The position numbers and the translations under genes are program-made. The notes beneath the pieces were generated by a model that was given only the letters and a program-made list of their open reading frames with translations, did no database searches and had not been told where the DNA came from. From NCBI RefSeq assembly GCF_964275005.1, contig NC_092692.1, forward strand, positions 16,641,506-16,705,505: a stretch of 64,000 nucleotides of DNA. The letters run 5' to 3'. The DNA is from Diadema setosum (taxonomy: Eukaryota > Echinodermata > Echinoidea > Diadematoida > Diadematidae). Positions 44,851 to 57,717 of this stretch are shown in pieces; the stretch's first letter is position 1; each line of letters starts with the position of its first letter.

Positions 44851-46229
44851 GTTCTATATGTACCCCCCTAAAATTGAAAAAAAAAAAAAGATATGAAGAC
44901 AATATTTCTATAGTCATGAGCAATAGATTCTAGCCTAACCGTTACAAGTAAATAGTGATAGAAATCAACAAAAAGCTATAAAAATGTAATAATACTGAAA
45001 ATTTACTCACCGATTTTATTTTACGTCGGTGGGACAAAACGAGGTGTCGAGGATGTACAGCAGTAACAGTACATCTACTAACACTATGGAAACAGTAGAT
45101 CTACTAACAGTTAACGTTAGAACTCAATAAAAGGTGAAACTAAGTCATGCTCTAACTGCTAGTATCAGTATCAACACCGTGTTTCCAAATTCTATTCTAT
45201 CATAAAATTTATCTAACGCCAAATTTCAAAGCAGAAGCCACTAGCATCATCGCTATCCGATAGCCACCAGCACAGCCCATCTGTAGAATTAAATGGATAC
45301 GCCTACTGTCACATCTCTCATTTGCATTATCTGTGTCAGTGACTGCTTAAACGCTTATCAGCAAACAAGTAGTATGAGCTGAGATGATGACAGTCTTCAT
45401 ACAAAACTTACACAAATGTGAGCCTACGGGACTACAATCATCGTCGCTATAGGATGAGCACACTCCGTCAGCCAGCGCCATCCGACACGTACACGCGTAC
45501 AATTAAATTTAGACTCGTGACGCGAGTTTTACTCGTGACACGATTAGTTCCACCTCCTTGACGATGATACAAAAGTCCACAGAGCTAACATGTTAGAGTT
45601 ATGATCATAGCCGTAGCTTGTTTTCTACTTCGGTGATCTCCACCGGTCCTGACCTCGGTAGAATGATCTCTGGTGGGTACATGGTATACGCACGCTGTAT
45701 TGCCATTCGCTAACAAATTGGCCAGCAGGACCGGACGCAACCAGGGGCGCGGCGCGGCAAGCAGAAGTAGCGAGGATCGGGGGAGGCACGGCGGGGGCGC
45801 ACCCTTTTTCTTTTATCGTATTAAAAAAGAAAAATGAAATGAAAGGGGGCGATATATTATTACAAGAGGGTAGTACCTTTTTTGGCCCCCTTCCGGAATC
45901 CCTGGATCCGCCCCTGTAGGCCTACCCCACCAAGCCCAAAATGTTTGACCCATCAGATTTACTGGGGACACGTACCCTCCTAGTATATTGAATCACGCGC
46001 TTGTCGGATCTGGGAGGGGTTGCCAGACCGCGCCCCCTCCCCCCGCCCCGGACTCTAAACGCCGGGTACTACACAGTCATCTACTCCATGGAGCCCATGG
46101 ACCAAACTTAAAGTGGTCAGAAGTAAACGTGTAGACCTATTGGCCCTACATAATAAGATATAAAACAACCTCTCACAACTCATTTCACTATAGGCCAGCG
46201 GATTGAGGCTGAATTTGGGGGTCAACGTA
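44851..46229. other. Intergenic; local CpG-rich stretch, no gene assigned
   Basis: The 45400-46050 stretch is richer in CG dinucleotides than its surroundings and could hold the SLC25A38 promoter and first exon, but this is inference; no start exon was confirmed. Confidence 0.3.
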
Positions 46230-48703
46230 CTGGCAACTATCGTATAACAAACAAATTTTGTAATTTTTTGAAAGTACACATGCCTGTACATGTATATGTA
46301 TTAACAAACTTACCAGTAAAATTTACCCAGAAGTTCTGCTTCGGAACATGCCCAAATGACGTCATCAACACGGCCACCCCCCCCCCCCAAACCAGAAAAA
46401 TGAATGGGAATTTCAGGATATCTCAAGTGTTCATTATACAACTGACATTAATCATGAGATAAGTTGCTAGTGTGTGTATTTCCTACCTTTCTTCGCAAAA
46501 TTGCGCCCATTTGTGACCTCTTTTTCAAAAAATCTGAGCCCAAATTATAAGGTCATTTCTATGGCAACTTTATGCTGAAAACAATGTTTTTCTCAAACAA
46601 AAAATGCAACACCTTCTCAACGATAAACACCATTCTAAAATGTAAATTCAATTGACTGGAGTTGAGACCTTAACCTGTGAGAGACCATCTAGCTACCATG
46701 ATTACACTCAAACTTGCCTGTAGCCATTTTGAACACAGCTGTCCAGAAATCACAATTTTCATTATTAGTGGTGTATTATGTATATTCCATCTCAGCAGCT
46801 GGATTTTTTGTTGTTTTTTGTTTTGCATTTGGCACAATCATAAGACCAGCTGACATTTCGTTCAAGTCAATTAGGCATAGAACATAGATTAAGTTACGAT
46901 TTCTCATAAATGGGACCCTCCTCCACCTCCGCCCCCACTCCCAATAGAAATGGTTAGTTCATGGCTGTTCCTTTCTTGCAGTCCCGTGGGGTGTTTCACC
47001 AAACTTTTCATTGGTTTCAGTTTCACTTCACTGGTTTAAGTCTCGCTATCTCACTTTTCTGATTGGTATGTTTCAGTCACGAGGACGTGCTAAGTGAAAC
47101 TGAAAACACTAAGTGGCACTGATCTCACTGAAATCAATGTTGGTGAAACGGGTGTGCATGCGGACTTCTGTGGATACGATATACCAAAGCAAGCTCATTA
47201 TACTCCATGGACAACTACAACAAATACTGTACTTCTGAAAGAAATGAAGCACTGTTAACAGAAAATAGATACACATTTTGTTATATAAGATCACATTAGT
47301 CCAGTCAAACAGCGTCCATCTGGTCCTCTAGCAAAGAAACTTTTATTTAATGAAATTCAATGGAGTCAATAGACGATTATATTGCTCTGCAATTTTGGGT
47401 GAACATTCAAAATTAATCCCTCGGGAAGTGTCCAAATTCACACCTTGTATAAGCTCACGCCCTCTTAATACAAAACACAGATAGTTATTAGCAATGCAAA
47501 TACCGTTGTTCTAGCGTGAATGGTTGTATAAGTAGTCTCGGCAATACAGCAAATACAATATCTTCATCGATGACAAGTAATGGAAATGATAGAAGAGACT
47601 TAACTTAAACGGCAACCCTGTTAGATGTGCCAAAAATACTCCACCCTCAAGGCAATATAGAAAACATATAATATCATATAACGAGAATATATATATTCCA
47701 AACGTACATGTTTTCGAAATTCCATCGTGCCGTATATAGCAAAGGCATTTTTGTATCCAAAAATGCAACCAATTACTAGAGGAAGCATTGCTCTACATGA
47801 CAATAACTACATTGTCAAAAAGGTGAACATTCAAAGGTGATCTTTGGGGAGGTGTCTAAATTTACAACTATATACGCTCAGGGCCTTCATTACAAAATAT
47901 TACAAAGGATATTAGCAACGCAAATGCAGTTGTTCTAGCGTGAATGGTTTTAAAAGTAGGTCCGGCAATGCAGCAAATACACTCTTACATCAATGAAAAG
48001 TCATGGAAATGATAGAAGAAGATTTACCTTACAAGATCTACATAATAAAGAGGGTGCTTATTAAAGGGCGATCCTGTGCCGTGTACCCCCAAATGCCCTT
48101 TATCCTCTTGGCAATACAGAAAACATTATATTATCATATAACGCGAATATATTATAATCAATTATGTTCCAAACGTACATGCTGTCGTGCCTTATAGCAA
48201 GGGCACGTTATTTGTTTCTAAGAAATGCAATGTAATCAATACAGGAGACATTGCTCTACAATATGCTCTACAATACTTATAATAGTAAAAAGGGATGTAC
48301 AAAGCGACCCCTTGGGAGGCGCCCAAAGTTACCCCCTCAACCCCGCGTCCCCATTTGCAAAACGTGCATTATGCCAACGTGAGTACTGTTGTTATGAATG
48401 TACTCTTACATTTACCACTAATTTGCATTTTATGTAAATTATTTTTGTATGACCAATTCGAAAAGGCATCCATCGTGTTCATTGACCTACAAAATATAAG
48501 TTCATACATTTAGATCTTTAAAACTGGATAACGGGAAGCGACAATTACTCTAGCAAAATTGCAGTCCTTAAGACGCCATTTTGATGACGTCATTTGAGCA
48601 TGTTCCCGATTAGATTTTCTGGGTAAATTTCATGTGGGATATTATGAGGACGTATACATTTTCTAAAAAAGTTAAAATGTGCTTGTTATACGATAGTTGC
48701 CAG
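46230..48703. mobile_element. 2.5-kb long-TIR element with tandem interior
   Basis: The left end CTGGCAACTATCGTATAAC is the exact inverse of the right end GTTATACGATAGTTGCCAG. Inverted similarity continues for about 140 bp per arm, including AAATTTACCCAGAA, GGAACATGC and the palindrome TGACGTCA (46356 and 48587). The interior holds three diverged tandem units of about 430-460 bp starting near 47400, 47824 and 48291 (e.g. GTTGTTCTAGCGTGAATGGT at 47507 and 47931). No transposase frame was recognised. Confidence 0.75.
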
Positions 48704-48774
48704 TTAAGCCTTTTTTAAGCCACTTTTTGGCCATCGTCTGCAGGCCTACTAAGGATGTATTGTAATATTTCCCG

Positions 48775-49010
48775 GTAAATTTCACTATACTTTTGTCATT
48801 CAAATTCGTTAACGGGCATTCAAATTCACACAGCGCACAGCGAAAATGTTCGGGCATTCGAATTCAGAATCCGAGCGATCAGTATTTCATTTATGGGAGT
48901 TTTATTTCGTTTTCGTCTAATCAAATTCACGCTTGGGCGTTCAATTTCCAAATGCGAGCGTACGTTGCATTTCCTACTCGTGTATCAAAATTCATGCGAT
49001 AGTCATGGCA
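48775..49010. repeat. Cluster of CATTCAAATTC motifs
   Basis: CATTCAAATTC or close variants recur at about 48798, 48819, 48855 and later, alternating with CGAGCG-like words. A similar cluster forms the interior of the foldback at 56982-57292. Confidence 0.5.
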
Positions 49011-49772
49011 TTGTGATAGATCCCGACGAGCTTTCTTTCCACCTTAGTGTGGTACGGTATGTCACTGACACAGCTCCCGTAGGATTTTTGTGCTAAAATT
49101 GATTTTCTTGCATTTTTGGGTTCATTGGGGTCCAAGGTATTGGAAACTGATGGGGTTCAAATTTTCCCGACCCTCACCACCTGTGTGTGTGTGTGGGGGG
49201 GGGGGGGGGTAGACACCTATCGTGGGATCCCTAAAAGTAGGTGTGTTATTCATGACGTGAGTGAATTCACAAAACTTGAGTTGTTTTTCTAGAACTTTTA
49301 TTTTCCCTCAACAGCCAAATGGAAATTTGAAGACTTAACAGTGAGATAAACTCTCCTACGAACCCACCCCACCCCTTTCCCCACCCCACCCCCACCCCAT
49401 CCCCCCAATTTGCACGTCTTCGTCATTGTTCGGCCAGCAGTTCTAAAGTGAAATATAAGCATACTAGTAGTGTACTTTTATTACAATTATACATCTACTA
49501 GCCAATTTCCATTTACAAAGAGGCAGAAACAAACACACAGACAACCTACAATGTATAAACACCTCCCCCTCCCCCACCCCTGCAACACTATTTCACAGAG
49601 AAGCGTGCTCGCTTCATGTGTTACACTCACTTTGTAGGCCCTATAGGCCTTTTCAGCATGGTAGATAATAAAGACGTACTCATGTGGAACATTCAACATT
49701 CTCATTGACTTAATATGCACATATAGTATTTATAAATCTTAAAATGATGTGTAAACATGCATACAAACATAC

Positions 49773-49781
49773 CCACACACA

Positions 49782-49819
<38 letters not shown>
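49773..49819. repeat. (CA)n microsatellite at the 5' end of the broken gene
   Basis: About 22 CA units. They make the apparent N-terminus of the first open frame a His-Thr run, so its first ATG at 49744 is probably not the true start. Confidence 0.95.
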
Positions 49820-49820
<1 letters not shown>

Positions 49821-52068
49821 CCACAACTATGCGCGCATGCTTATACACACCCGAACACATCAAACATTCACAGACAAGCGCGTACGCGCACTCGCACACT
49901 ATGCTGCTCTCCTGTCTGGAGCTGTGACTGTGAGAACATTTTACTTGTCGATACTGAAAAGATATCACACAGATGTTGATGAGAATAAAAACTACCGAAA
50001 ATATTTGAAAAAACTTATTAGTGAACGTCTCCCGCAAGTCCAGTTTGTGAGCTCATTGCGACGCAACGAACCAGAAAAGCTTGTCAAATTGAATGTAGTC
50101 AGCAAAGCTATCGATCACAGTCTTTCAATGATGGATGATAGTGAGATAATTGGTAACCTGAAGAACGTGGCTGGCCTACTCCGACACGAAATCATGCAAA
50201 TGCACGGCTGGTCATTTACAGGTACCCTTGATGACTTCAAGAATCCATCATTACTCCAATTCTTCCTAAGCCACCTCCTCTTTGGTAGTCATGTTGTTAA
50301 AGTGTATGGAGTGCAGGACCAGGAAGTAGACAAAACTGTTGATGTAGCTTGTCAATTTCTATTCCAGAACACTCATGCTGATCGGCAAGTAAAATATCAA
50401 CCAAAGGGGGATCATGGTTGCCGTCAAAATGTCCAAACACCCTTGTCAATTGGACTGCCTCTTGCTATTATATCCACTCTCGAGTTCGTGACAAGAACCT
50501 TGTTCAAAACCTTTCAGAAGTCTACATTTGAAGTGACTATCACAAGATACTTGATCTAGAAAAGAGAGTTGAGCAGTCAGTCCTTCAACGAATGAAGGAT
50601 TCTGGGGGGGGGGGGGTTGTCTTCCTGATTTTGTCAAGAAGGGTGTGAATATTTTGCCATAGACAACATTGATCTCTTGGAAGACACACCCACAGGGCAA
50701 GAAACCTTTCACGGGACACAGGCTGTAGATGGAGAGCCAGTGAATCAACCACTTGTCATACCCGAGAAACTTTCTTCATAAGCCTCTTTGGCTATTGAGA
50801 TGAAAGTGCTTCCTGAGCCAGTCATCACAACCAGTCCATTGAGATTCCAAGCCCACAAGAAGAGGAAACCAAATCTCATTTCTCAAGAATACACTCATAC
50901 CTGGGCTCTTGTGAACTACCTTACAACAGATGACAACAGGGATATCATCCAAACTGAACCTCAACTGCAAGACGAAGAAGCCCAGTGCAGTGAAGAGATG
51001 TCAACTGATGCAGAGTCTTCAGATGACAAGAAAATTGAGCCTTCCAATGGCAAAGAGGAAGCTAGGTCTTCACAGGACAGAGAGGAAAGAGAGGAGACAG
51101 ATGCTGTCATGGTCATCGAAGAGGAGATGAAGAGATCAGATAAACTTTGGAAGAATGATGTTCTTCCAACATGGGCTGCAACTAGGTCATTTTTGTTGTC
51201 TCAATCCTCACACGCTAGCACGCCTACAAACACAGTGATTGCCCCATTGTTCAAGACATCACCAACTGATTATGGGACACTCATTACTGTTCTCCGCTTA
51301 TCCCAGGTAATATCTGCGACCGTCGTTGGCCCTCACAGAAAGACATTGATAACACTAGATCTTGATCTTTACTATCGAGCAATGAAGATTCAGCAGTCGG
51401 TGGGAAACACCAACTAGATCTTAAGAGCTGGAGCTCTCCACATTGCCTTTGCTGCCTTGCATGGTCTAGGCAAAACCAACGATGGTAGTGGTCTTGACAC
51501 GTACATGTGCTATCGAATGTGGTGCATACACTTCAGCATCTCTTCGCCGGATCTTTGGCGGTAAAGCTTACAAGCATGGCCTTGAATTCCACATCACTGC
51601 AAGCCTTGCAATCATGATGTTGCGTTTTGATGCCATACTATCGGATCTTCCCAAAGGCCCAGTTCGCATCCAGTGCAATAATCTCAAAGAGAGACTTCAT
51701 GAACGTGACCCACAGGTGGCGGAGATCTTTGAAGAAATTCAATTCTGGTACTCGAGCAATGTCAAACAGCTTGAAGAATCTGAAGACCTAGGCGAGTTTG
51801 CCCAGTTCTTGGCCCAGTATCTTAACCAGGTGGAGAGTCTTCTACACTTCATTAGTTCCTGTCAATCAGGGGACTGGGAAGGTTACTTGTCATCACTAGA
51901 AGATCTCACCAAGTACTTTTTCGCTCGTGATCTCCTAAACTATGCTCGTCTGATGCCAGTTCATCTCGCTCAAATGAATGCCCTCGAGGATGATCCAGAA
52001 ACATGGAATGCCCACAAGTCTGGAGACTTTGTGGTGGCAAAGTTAGAGATACCGCATGCCGTCAATCC

Positions 52069-52781
52069 CTCGTTTGAGGCGAGACCCCACTTTAACGAAG
52101 CTAACTGGGGTGCTATACCCCCCTAACGATTCTTCGTTTGAGAGTTGGGAGTCGAAGTATTTGTCCATTGCAAATTAACTTTCTGCTCAAACGTGACAAA
52201 CCTGGAGGCCAAGCCAGGGTTTAATGACTACAGCAGCTGTCGTATTACGTAAGAGCATGATAAGGATATCTGCCTGTGGCACACCATTCAAAGTGAACTC
52301 AATTTTCTCTATCCTTTCTAAAGTTTTCAATTTTATATTCTATTGAGAAATTCTATGGTCATCCATTTTACATTTCGAACGAAAAAAAATAACGAAAATA
52401 CAGGAATAAGAAGGAGTGCATTGCCAGTTTGCCGGTGCTGCTCACTGTTGGGGATAAAGTACAAGCCGTGGATGAGTTGGGGAGGTGGGCTGCAGTACAG
52501 GCATGTTCTGTCTGCATACGCTGAATGTCTACATTCACACACACACACACACACGTACACACACACGCACCATGGAGCTACATAGCCCATGCCAAAACTA
52601 AAACAATCTCCTCCTCTCGCGGTGCCCCCCTCCCCCCCTGTGGCGCAGTGGCGATGACTGATGCTTAGATTAGGCCAGGGTCAAGAAACAGGTGTTTTAT
52701 ATCTTTGGTTTTTAAGTCATTGATTGCCAAGGTATACACTGGCATTATTTATGGGGGTGTAGCCTCTTCAAACGAGAGATT
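52069..52781. mobile_element. MITE inserted in the transposase gene
   Basis: CTCGTTTGAGGCGAGACCCC at the left and GGGGGTGTAGCCTCTTCAAACGAG at the right (shown in part: CCTCTTCAAACGAG) are inverted. Host protein before (LEIPHAVNPS) and after (RFASWFCNVFTDQ) is continuous with the family once the insert is ignored. The insert carries a (CA)n tract (52533-52571). A tRNA-like A-box word, TGGCGCAGTGG, occurs at 52641. Confidence 0.65.
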
Positions 52782-55700
52782 TGCGTCATGGTTTTGTAAT
52801 GTCTTTACTGATCAGGCTTTAGAGCAAGAAATCAAGAAAGTTGGACTCACAAGAAATGAAGCCGGTTTGGACCAACTATAGTCACTATCACACCTTACCT
52901 TGCTGCTCTGGTGGATAATTACCTCAACGATTTCCCCATAACAACCGGAGCTTCAGGGAGGATGGAACATCATCAGCTCTCAGGAGACATTGCGGTGAGG
53001 TCAAAGAAAAATGCTCTGAATCTACACCACCTAATCGAGCTGCACTGCGGAGACAATCCTTTTAAGGAGAAGACACAATTGAAGAGTCTGGTTTCATCAG
53101 CAGTTTTGTCTTGTGAAGCCAAAAAGTGACATTCTTCGCTTTGCAAAAAAGGGCCAGAAGCGCTTTGAGGAGTTTGTGTCTGATCGTTTGCTTTATATTC
53201 CTCATCAACCCTCTCAGTGTGGGACAAAATGAAGAAACTGAAGCTGAAATCGTTTTCAAACTGGATGGAGAAAAGGAAAGAGATAAGGTCATCAAGTTTA
53301 GAGAGGAACGTGAATTGCTGGAAAGATTTCTAATCATTCAGGCCAACCGCCCAAGCTTACAGGCGTAGTTCCTAAACTTGCGGAGACAATAGATGAAAAT
53401 TAAATGTCAGTGGTTCCCCGTTCACTATGTGCTGTCGATGGTACTTTGTACATCCCAACAGACAAAGCAAGTCTGATGCATGCAGTTGAAGATGCAAAGG
53501 CAGCACCTCCCAATTCTGTGAAACGGAGTGACGACGTGGAGGCAATCATCCAACCAACCCACAGGTTGAAATGATGCAGGAAGAGGTTATAGTTACCGTA
53601 GAACATGAAATAACGCAGGATCCTTCTGCAGCAGCCCAACATCCCAACCTCTTACATGGCCTTCCTGTCAAGGTGCTGATAATCGACGCCATGTGTGTAC
53701 TTCAAGGCATGAAGAAGACACCTGCCATGCATAAGATGTCAGACCTGCAGGATGAGTTCAACAGGCGCATCGAAAGGATGATGGCTAGCTATGATGAAGT
53801 TCGAGTTGTGTTTGATCGATATATGGAGGAGTCATTGAAGAGCAACACACGACAAAAGAGGACAACTGCATTTGTAGAATACGAGATACACCCAGAAATA
53901 AAACTCACAATGTCAATCAAGAAGCTCCTATCTTCATCATCAACTAAGAAGAAACTGACATGCCTGTTAGGCCATGGGCTGCTTGATTACTTCTCACGGA
54001 ACATTGATAACCCTTTCAAGCTGGTGGTTGTGTATGATACCTTCATCAAGGGACATGATTTTGAGGAAGCACACACACATGAAGAGGCTGATACTCTGAT
54101 CCCCAATCAAGTCCTTGCCTCTACTGCTTGTGAGGCCTTGCGAGAAATTACTGTCTGGTCACCTGACACTGATGTCCTCCTTCTCTTAAGTCATCTAGCA
54201 TCTTGTGGAAACAATGCAGTGTCCACTTCCTTACTATTTTCTACAGGCAAGGGAACAAAGAAACGAGAAATAGATGTGCTGAAGCAGGTTCAAGTCATTG
54301 GACATCAAAAATGCCAAGGCCTCCTTGGACTTCATAATGTTTCTGATGCCGACTGGGGAGGAAAGTTCGTTGGGCTATCCAAGAAGACATTGATCAATGC
54401 CTACTTAAAGCTTGATGATGATGATCCTGCCATCACCTGTTTCAAAGAACTGGGCGAAGGTTTCATTCCAACTGAACTTAGTAACGGAGAGCTTCCAACA
54501 GGTGAAGACACTAGAGCATTTCATTTGTCGTGTTTACTGTTCATTAGGCCCAACAAGATGGGAACTGTTCCGATCAAAGAACCTGGAAGCTGAGATGTTA
54601 CCTCCAACTCGAGCCACATTACTACCTCACATCCTCCGTGCCAATTACATCACGATGCGAGATAAATCATACAAGACAAACTGCCCAGTGCTTCCCCCTA
54701 TCGAAGAGAATGGATGGTGTGCAGAGAATGGCGGATGTTTTCCGGTCAAGTGTCTTCTGCTCCCTGCACCACGGGCAGTACTTGCACTCATCAAATGTAG
54801 CTGCAAAGCAGGATGTAAGGAACGATGTAGCTGCTCCAAAAACGATCTGCCCTGCACTCCTCTCTGCAAATGCTATGGTGAAGAATGTAAAAACCAGACA
54901 AGGGAAGATGCTCCAGACAGTAATAGCGAGTGACTTTTAGCGGAAGTCTGATGAGCATTTCCTGTTGTCATGGTAACCACGAAGTTGATGATTTTCCCTT
55001 TTCTCAATTTCATTGTATGTTTGTGTTTAACTGAAAAAAAATCCAAATGATTCTTTAGTTCTAGCAGACATTGTGTCACGTACATGTGTTTGTGAACAAA
55101 ATAGTTACTTGTTTCTGTGTTTTACCGGGGGGCGGGGGGAGGGGACTGCACTGTTTTGTATGATTTTGCATCGGCAAGCTGTCACATTTGAAATGTGTCA
55201 GCTTTCTGATTCATTGATGCAATTAAAGTGCGCAGAAGTTGATATTTGAGAGGATTGTTTGGTCGTATTATCGCCTAAAGGCGTGGCGCCATCTGGTGTT
55301 GTAGTATAGTCATTCCGTTGATGAAATACTTATGATTGATTTTGCATTCACAGACTGAAAAATAATCATATTAATGACATCCTCAATTAATCCACTGCAT
55401 AACAAAACATAGTAATGTCATTTCCACTTATCGTTTCAAAGTTCTAGCCCAAAAGAAAGAAAATTGGCACAATTTTCTGTGATATTTTTCAGTTTCTTGT
55501 AACATTTCGTAAAGTGCGCCCCCATGCGGTAAAAGTTAAAAAGTTTTACATCACAATATCATTGAAAATGTGATTCTTATACATATCAGACAGCTTCATA
55601 CTAATATTGGGGAAAATCTTTGTATTATGGCTGAATAAACCTAATTTCCCTATTGGGCTTTATACAAGCCAATATGGCGCCCAAAAAGGACCCCCCACAA

Positions 55701-55895
55701 AGTGAAGGAGGGGTCTGAAAATTTGAACCCCATCATTTTTGGCCCATTTGGACCCTTTTGAAGCCAAAACAGCAAAAAAAAAAAAAAAAAAATCAATTTT
55801 GGCAAAAAATCCTACGGGATTACATACCATACCGCACTACCTCCCCTTTTGGAGCGTTCAATTTCATTTCAGGCGATCAACCTACTCAGGGAGGT

Positions 55896-56559
55896 GGAAA
55901 GAAAGAATACTTCTTTCTACCTCCCTGACCTACTGTATACTCCATGCAATCAATTTAACGAGGAAAATATATATAGCGTAAGACAGGAGAAATGGCATAC
56001 CGGTACATCACAACAAATGAAAGGCTTGCATATAGTGTAATTATGTTTGTTTGAAGGTTCTACATTGTTCTCTGTTCATGTATTCGGGAGTTTTGTTTTG
56101 TTTTTTCATCTCAGTAAATCTTAAATTGTAAGGTCCAATCAGCATTGCACCCAAACGACACAACAGCAATCTAACCATAGGCCTATTTCTTGATGATACT
56201 GTATGCTGACAACGCTCCAACACTAACCACATATACTAGTATGACAATGCATCAATTCAAAGATAAACTGACACACAATGATCTCATATAGTCCCGTAGA
56301 AGTAAAATATACAAAGCTTCTCACGGCGTCTGGTCGGGCTAATCATACGGTAGCAATAAACAACAAACAAGACGTATAATGTTAACGTTATCAGTTTCAA
56401 TCAGAGTATACTCTTTGGTTTCAATGTAATCGAAATTGTCTGGTTTTTGTTCTTATGAAGGTGTCAACCAACCTTCCGTACTATGCTCGTCTGTAGGCCT
56501 ATACAGTGCCTAATGTTTGTTGTTTGTTTGTTTGTTTGTTTGTTTCATTTTTCATCTAA
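55896..56559. other. Intergenic, nothing recognised
   Basis: AT-rich, with a (TTTG)n tract at about 56516-56546. No gene. Confidence 0.4.
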
Positions 56560-56785
56560 GAAGATGGCTGGATAGCCCCATATTCAGCTGCTATAGCTGG
56601 TCTTCCATGGGGTCCAGTTTAATGTTAGGTGGAGCCACTTCAACGGGTTAAACAAACTGCTTCTTACGACGAATAAATGAAGAGGGATCTTTTACGTGCA
56701 TGAGTTGTGACTCTTTCACACATGAGACCTCCATTTTTATATATATAATAATTCATCTCCTATCCGAGGGACATGTGCCTGTATA
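56560..56785. repeat. SINE-like dispersed repeat fragment
   Basis: Contains GGGATCTTTTACGTGCATGA, ACTCTTTCACACATGAGACC and CCTATCCGAGGGACATG. This string of words is, from memory, a widely dispersed repeat in marine invertebrate genomes. Polymerase III boxes were not identified in this fragment. Confidence 0.4.
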
Positions 56786-56981
56786 TTCATTTTTCGTGAA
56801 GCCCGAGTTCAAATTTTTCAATAAACAGGTGGACCTCTATGCTGCAAAATAAATAACCTTCATCATAGATCCCAATAAATTCAAAATAAATAAAAAAAAA
56901 ACAAACAAACATACAAGGGCCCAAACTAACTAAATTCAGGACTTCTGTTAAATTGAATGCATATTGATATTGGAACATGGT

Positions 56982-57292
56982 TGCCTATTCACGAATTTGA
57001 ATGACTGACAAGATTTCGTCGCCAGCTTGACATGAATAATTTATTATGAATGCTCATTGCATTCAAGTTCCTATTCCGAGCATTCAGTTTCACGCATTCC
57101 ATCACGCTCGCAGCACTGAATCAGTGAACTCTCAATCAAATTCAAAATCCGGTCATTCACAATCGGAGCATTCAAATTCACTATTGGAGCATTCAAATTT
57201 AAGAGAGGGGAAGGAATTGCAGCAATGAGCATTCAAATTCATCTCAAGTTGGCGACGGAATCTCGTCGGTAATTCAAATTCGTGAAAAGGCA
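56982..57292. mobile_element. 311-bp foldback element with internal GCATTCAAATTC repeats
   Basis: The left arm GTTGCCTATTCACGAATTTG...GATTTCGTCGCCAGCTTG is mirrored by CAAGTTGGCGACGGAATC...CAAATTCGTGAAAAGGCAAC. The centre repeats GAGCATTCAAATTCA-like words at least five times. No coding capacity. Confidence 0.75.
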
Positions 57293-57425
57293 ACAAAGTT
57301 CCAAATAACTGCATTTAATTTAAAGGAAGTCCGGAATTTAGTTTGTTTGGGGCGGTGTATGTGTGTCTTTTTAGTTGAGCTTTGAATTTATTGGGATTTA
57401 TGATGAAGTAGCCCATAGGAATCTA

Positions 57426-57448
57426 TCTCTCTCTCTCTCTCTCTCTGC
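57426..57448. repeat. (CT)n microsatellite
   Basis: About 11 CT units. Confidence 0.9.
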
Positions 57449-57717
57449 TGCAATCTCTGAATCCATATAATACGTGGGCCGTATATTAAGGTGAATTTGT
57501 CTTTTAACTTCTGCACTCTGTAACATAGGATGGACAATCAATCTGCTGCGGAACATAGATCTCCTGATCAGATATACTCAGTTCCAAGAACATTGGTCAA
57601 CGTGACTGAGCTTTTATTAGAGCCACTCAATCCTCTTGCAGGACTATACCATATTGACACTTCAATCTCTTTTTACTTACACATCTCATCGTGCATGCAA
57701 ACCCATTATACAATCAG

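Larger units (their letters stand above)
49744..54936 (+). pseudogene. Broken multidomain transposase: DDE-like region, FEN/XPG-like PIN nuclease, CXC module
   Basis: The coding sequence is split by stops (about 50528, 50777), frame changes (about 50480, 51417, 53130, 54500) and a MITE (52069-52781). The conserved pieces in order are: an N-terminal helical region (49890-50560); FAIDNIDLLEDTP near 50660; TLITLDLDLYYRAMKIQQS at 51345; LRAGALHI...GLEFHITASLAIM to 51625 (candidate DDE region, residues inferred); RFASWFCNVFTDQALEQEIK (52784); MEHHQLSGDIAVRSKKNA; then from 53571 the nuclease: KVLIIDAM (D39), HEEADTL (E171-E172, D174), WSPDTDVLLLL (D199, D201), GKFVGLSKKT; and finally the CXC module KCSCKAGCKERCSCSK (54793-54900). 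I know similar uncharacterised proteins in many copies from cnidarians and other marine invertebrates. Not functional as read. Confidence 0.8.
49043..55895 (+). mobile_element. Large degenerate DNA transposon, candidate Academ-type
   Basis: Diverged inverted repeats bracket the broken gene: left about 49043-49180 (GGTACGGTATGT, CCCGTAGGATTTTTG, AAAATTGATTTT, GATGGGGTTCAAATTTT) and right about 55712-55895 (the complements, AAAATTTGAACCCCATC, AAAATCAATTTT, AAATCCTACGGG, ACATACCATACCGC). The right arm has extra sequence. True outer ends and target duplication were not resolved. The cargo is a transposase/nuclease gene with the multidomain layout described separately. Academ elements are known, from memory, to include lineages with an XPG-type nuclease; assignment is tentative. 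Confidence 0.5.

Noticed and set aside
45600-45690. Minus-strand ATG reading MYPPEIILPRSGPVEITEVE as SLC25A38 exon 1
   Set aside because: The position is plausible and a phase-0 cut is possible, but the donor would be GTGGAG and nothing in the peptide matches the family.
47400-48600. CRISPR-like or coding interpretation of the tandem units at 47.4-48.6 kb
   Set aside because: Units are long, diverged and lie inside a eukaryotic TIR element; no spacer-repeat structure.
49744-49860. His-Thr-rich N-terminus of the first frame of the broken transposase
   Set aside because: It is a translated (CA)n microsatellite, so the true start is elsewhere or lost.
52620-52700. tRNA gene or tRNA-derived SINE at the TGGCGCAGTGG A-box word
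   Set aside because: No convincing B box and no cloverleaf could be drawn; it lies inside a MITE.
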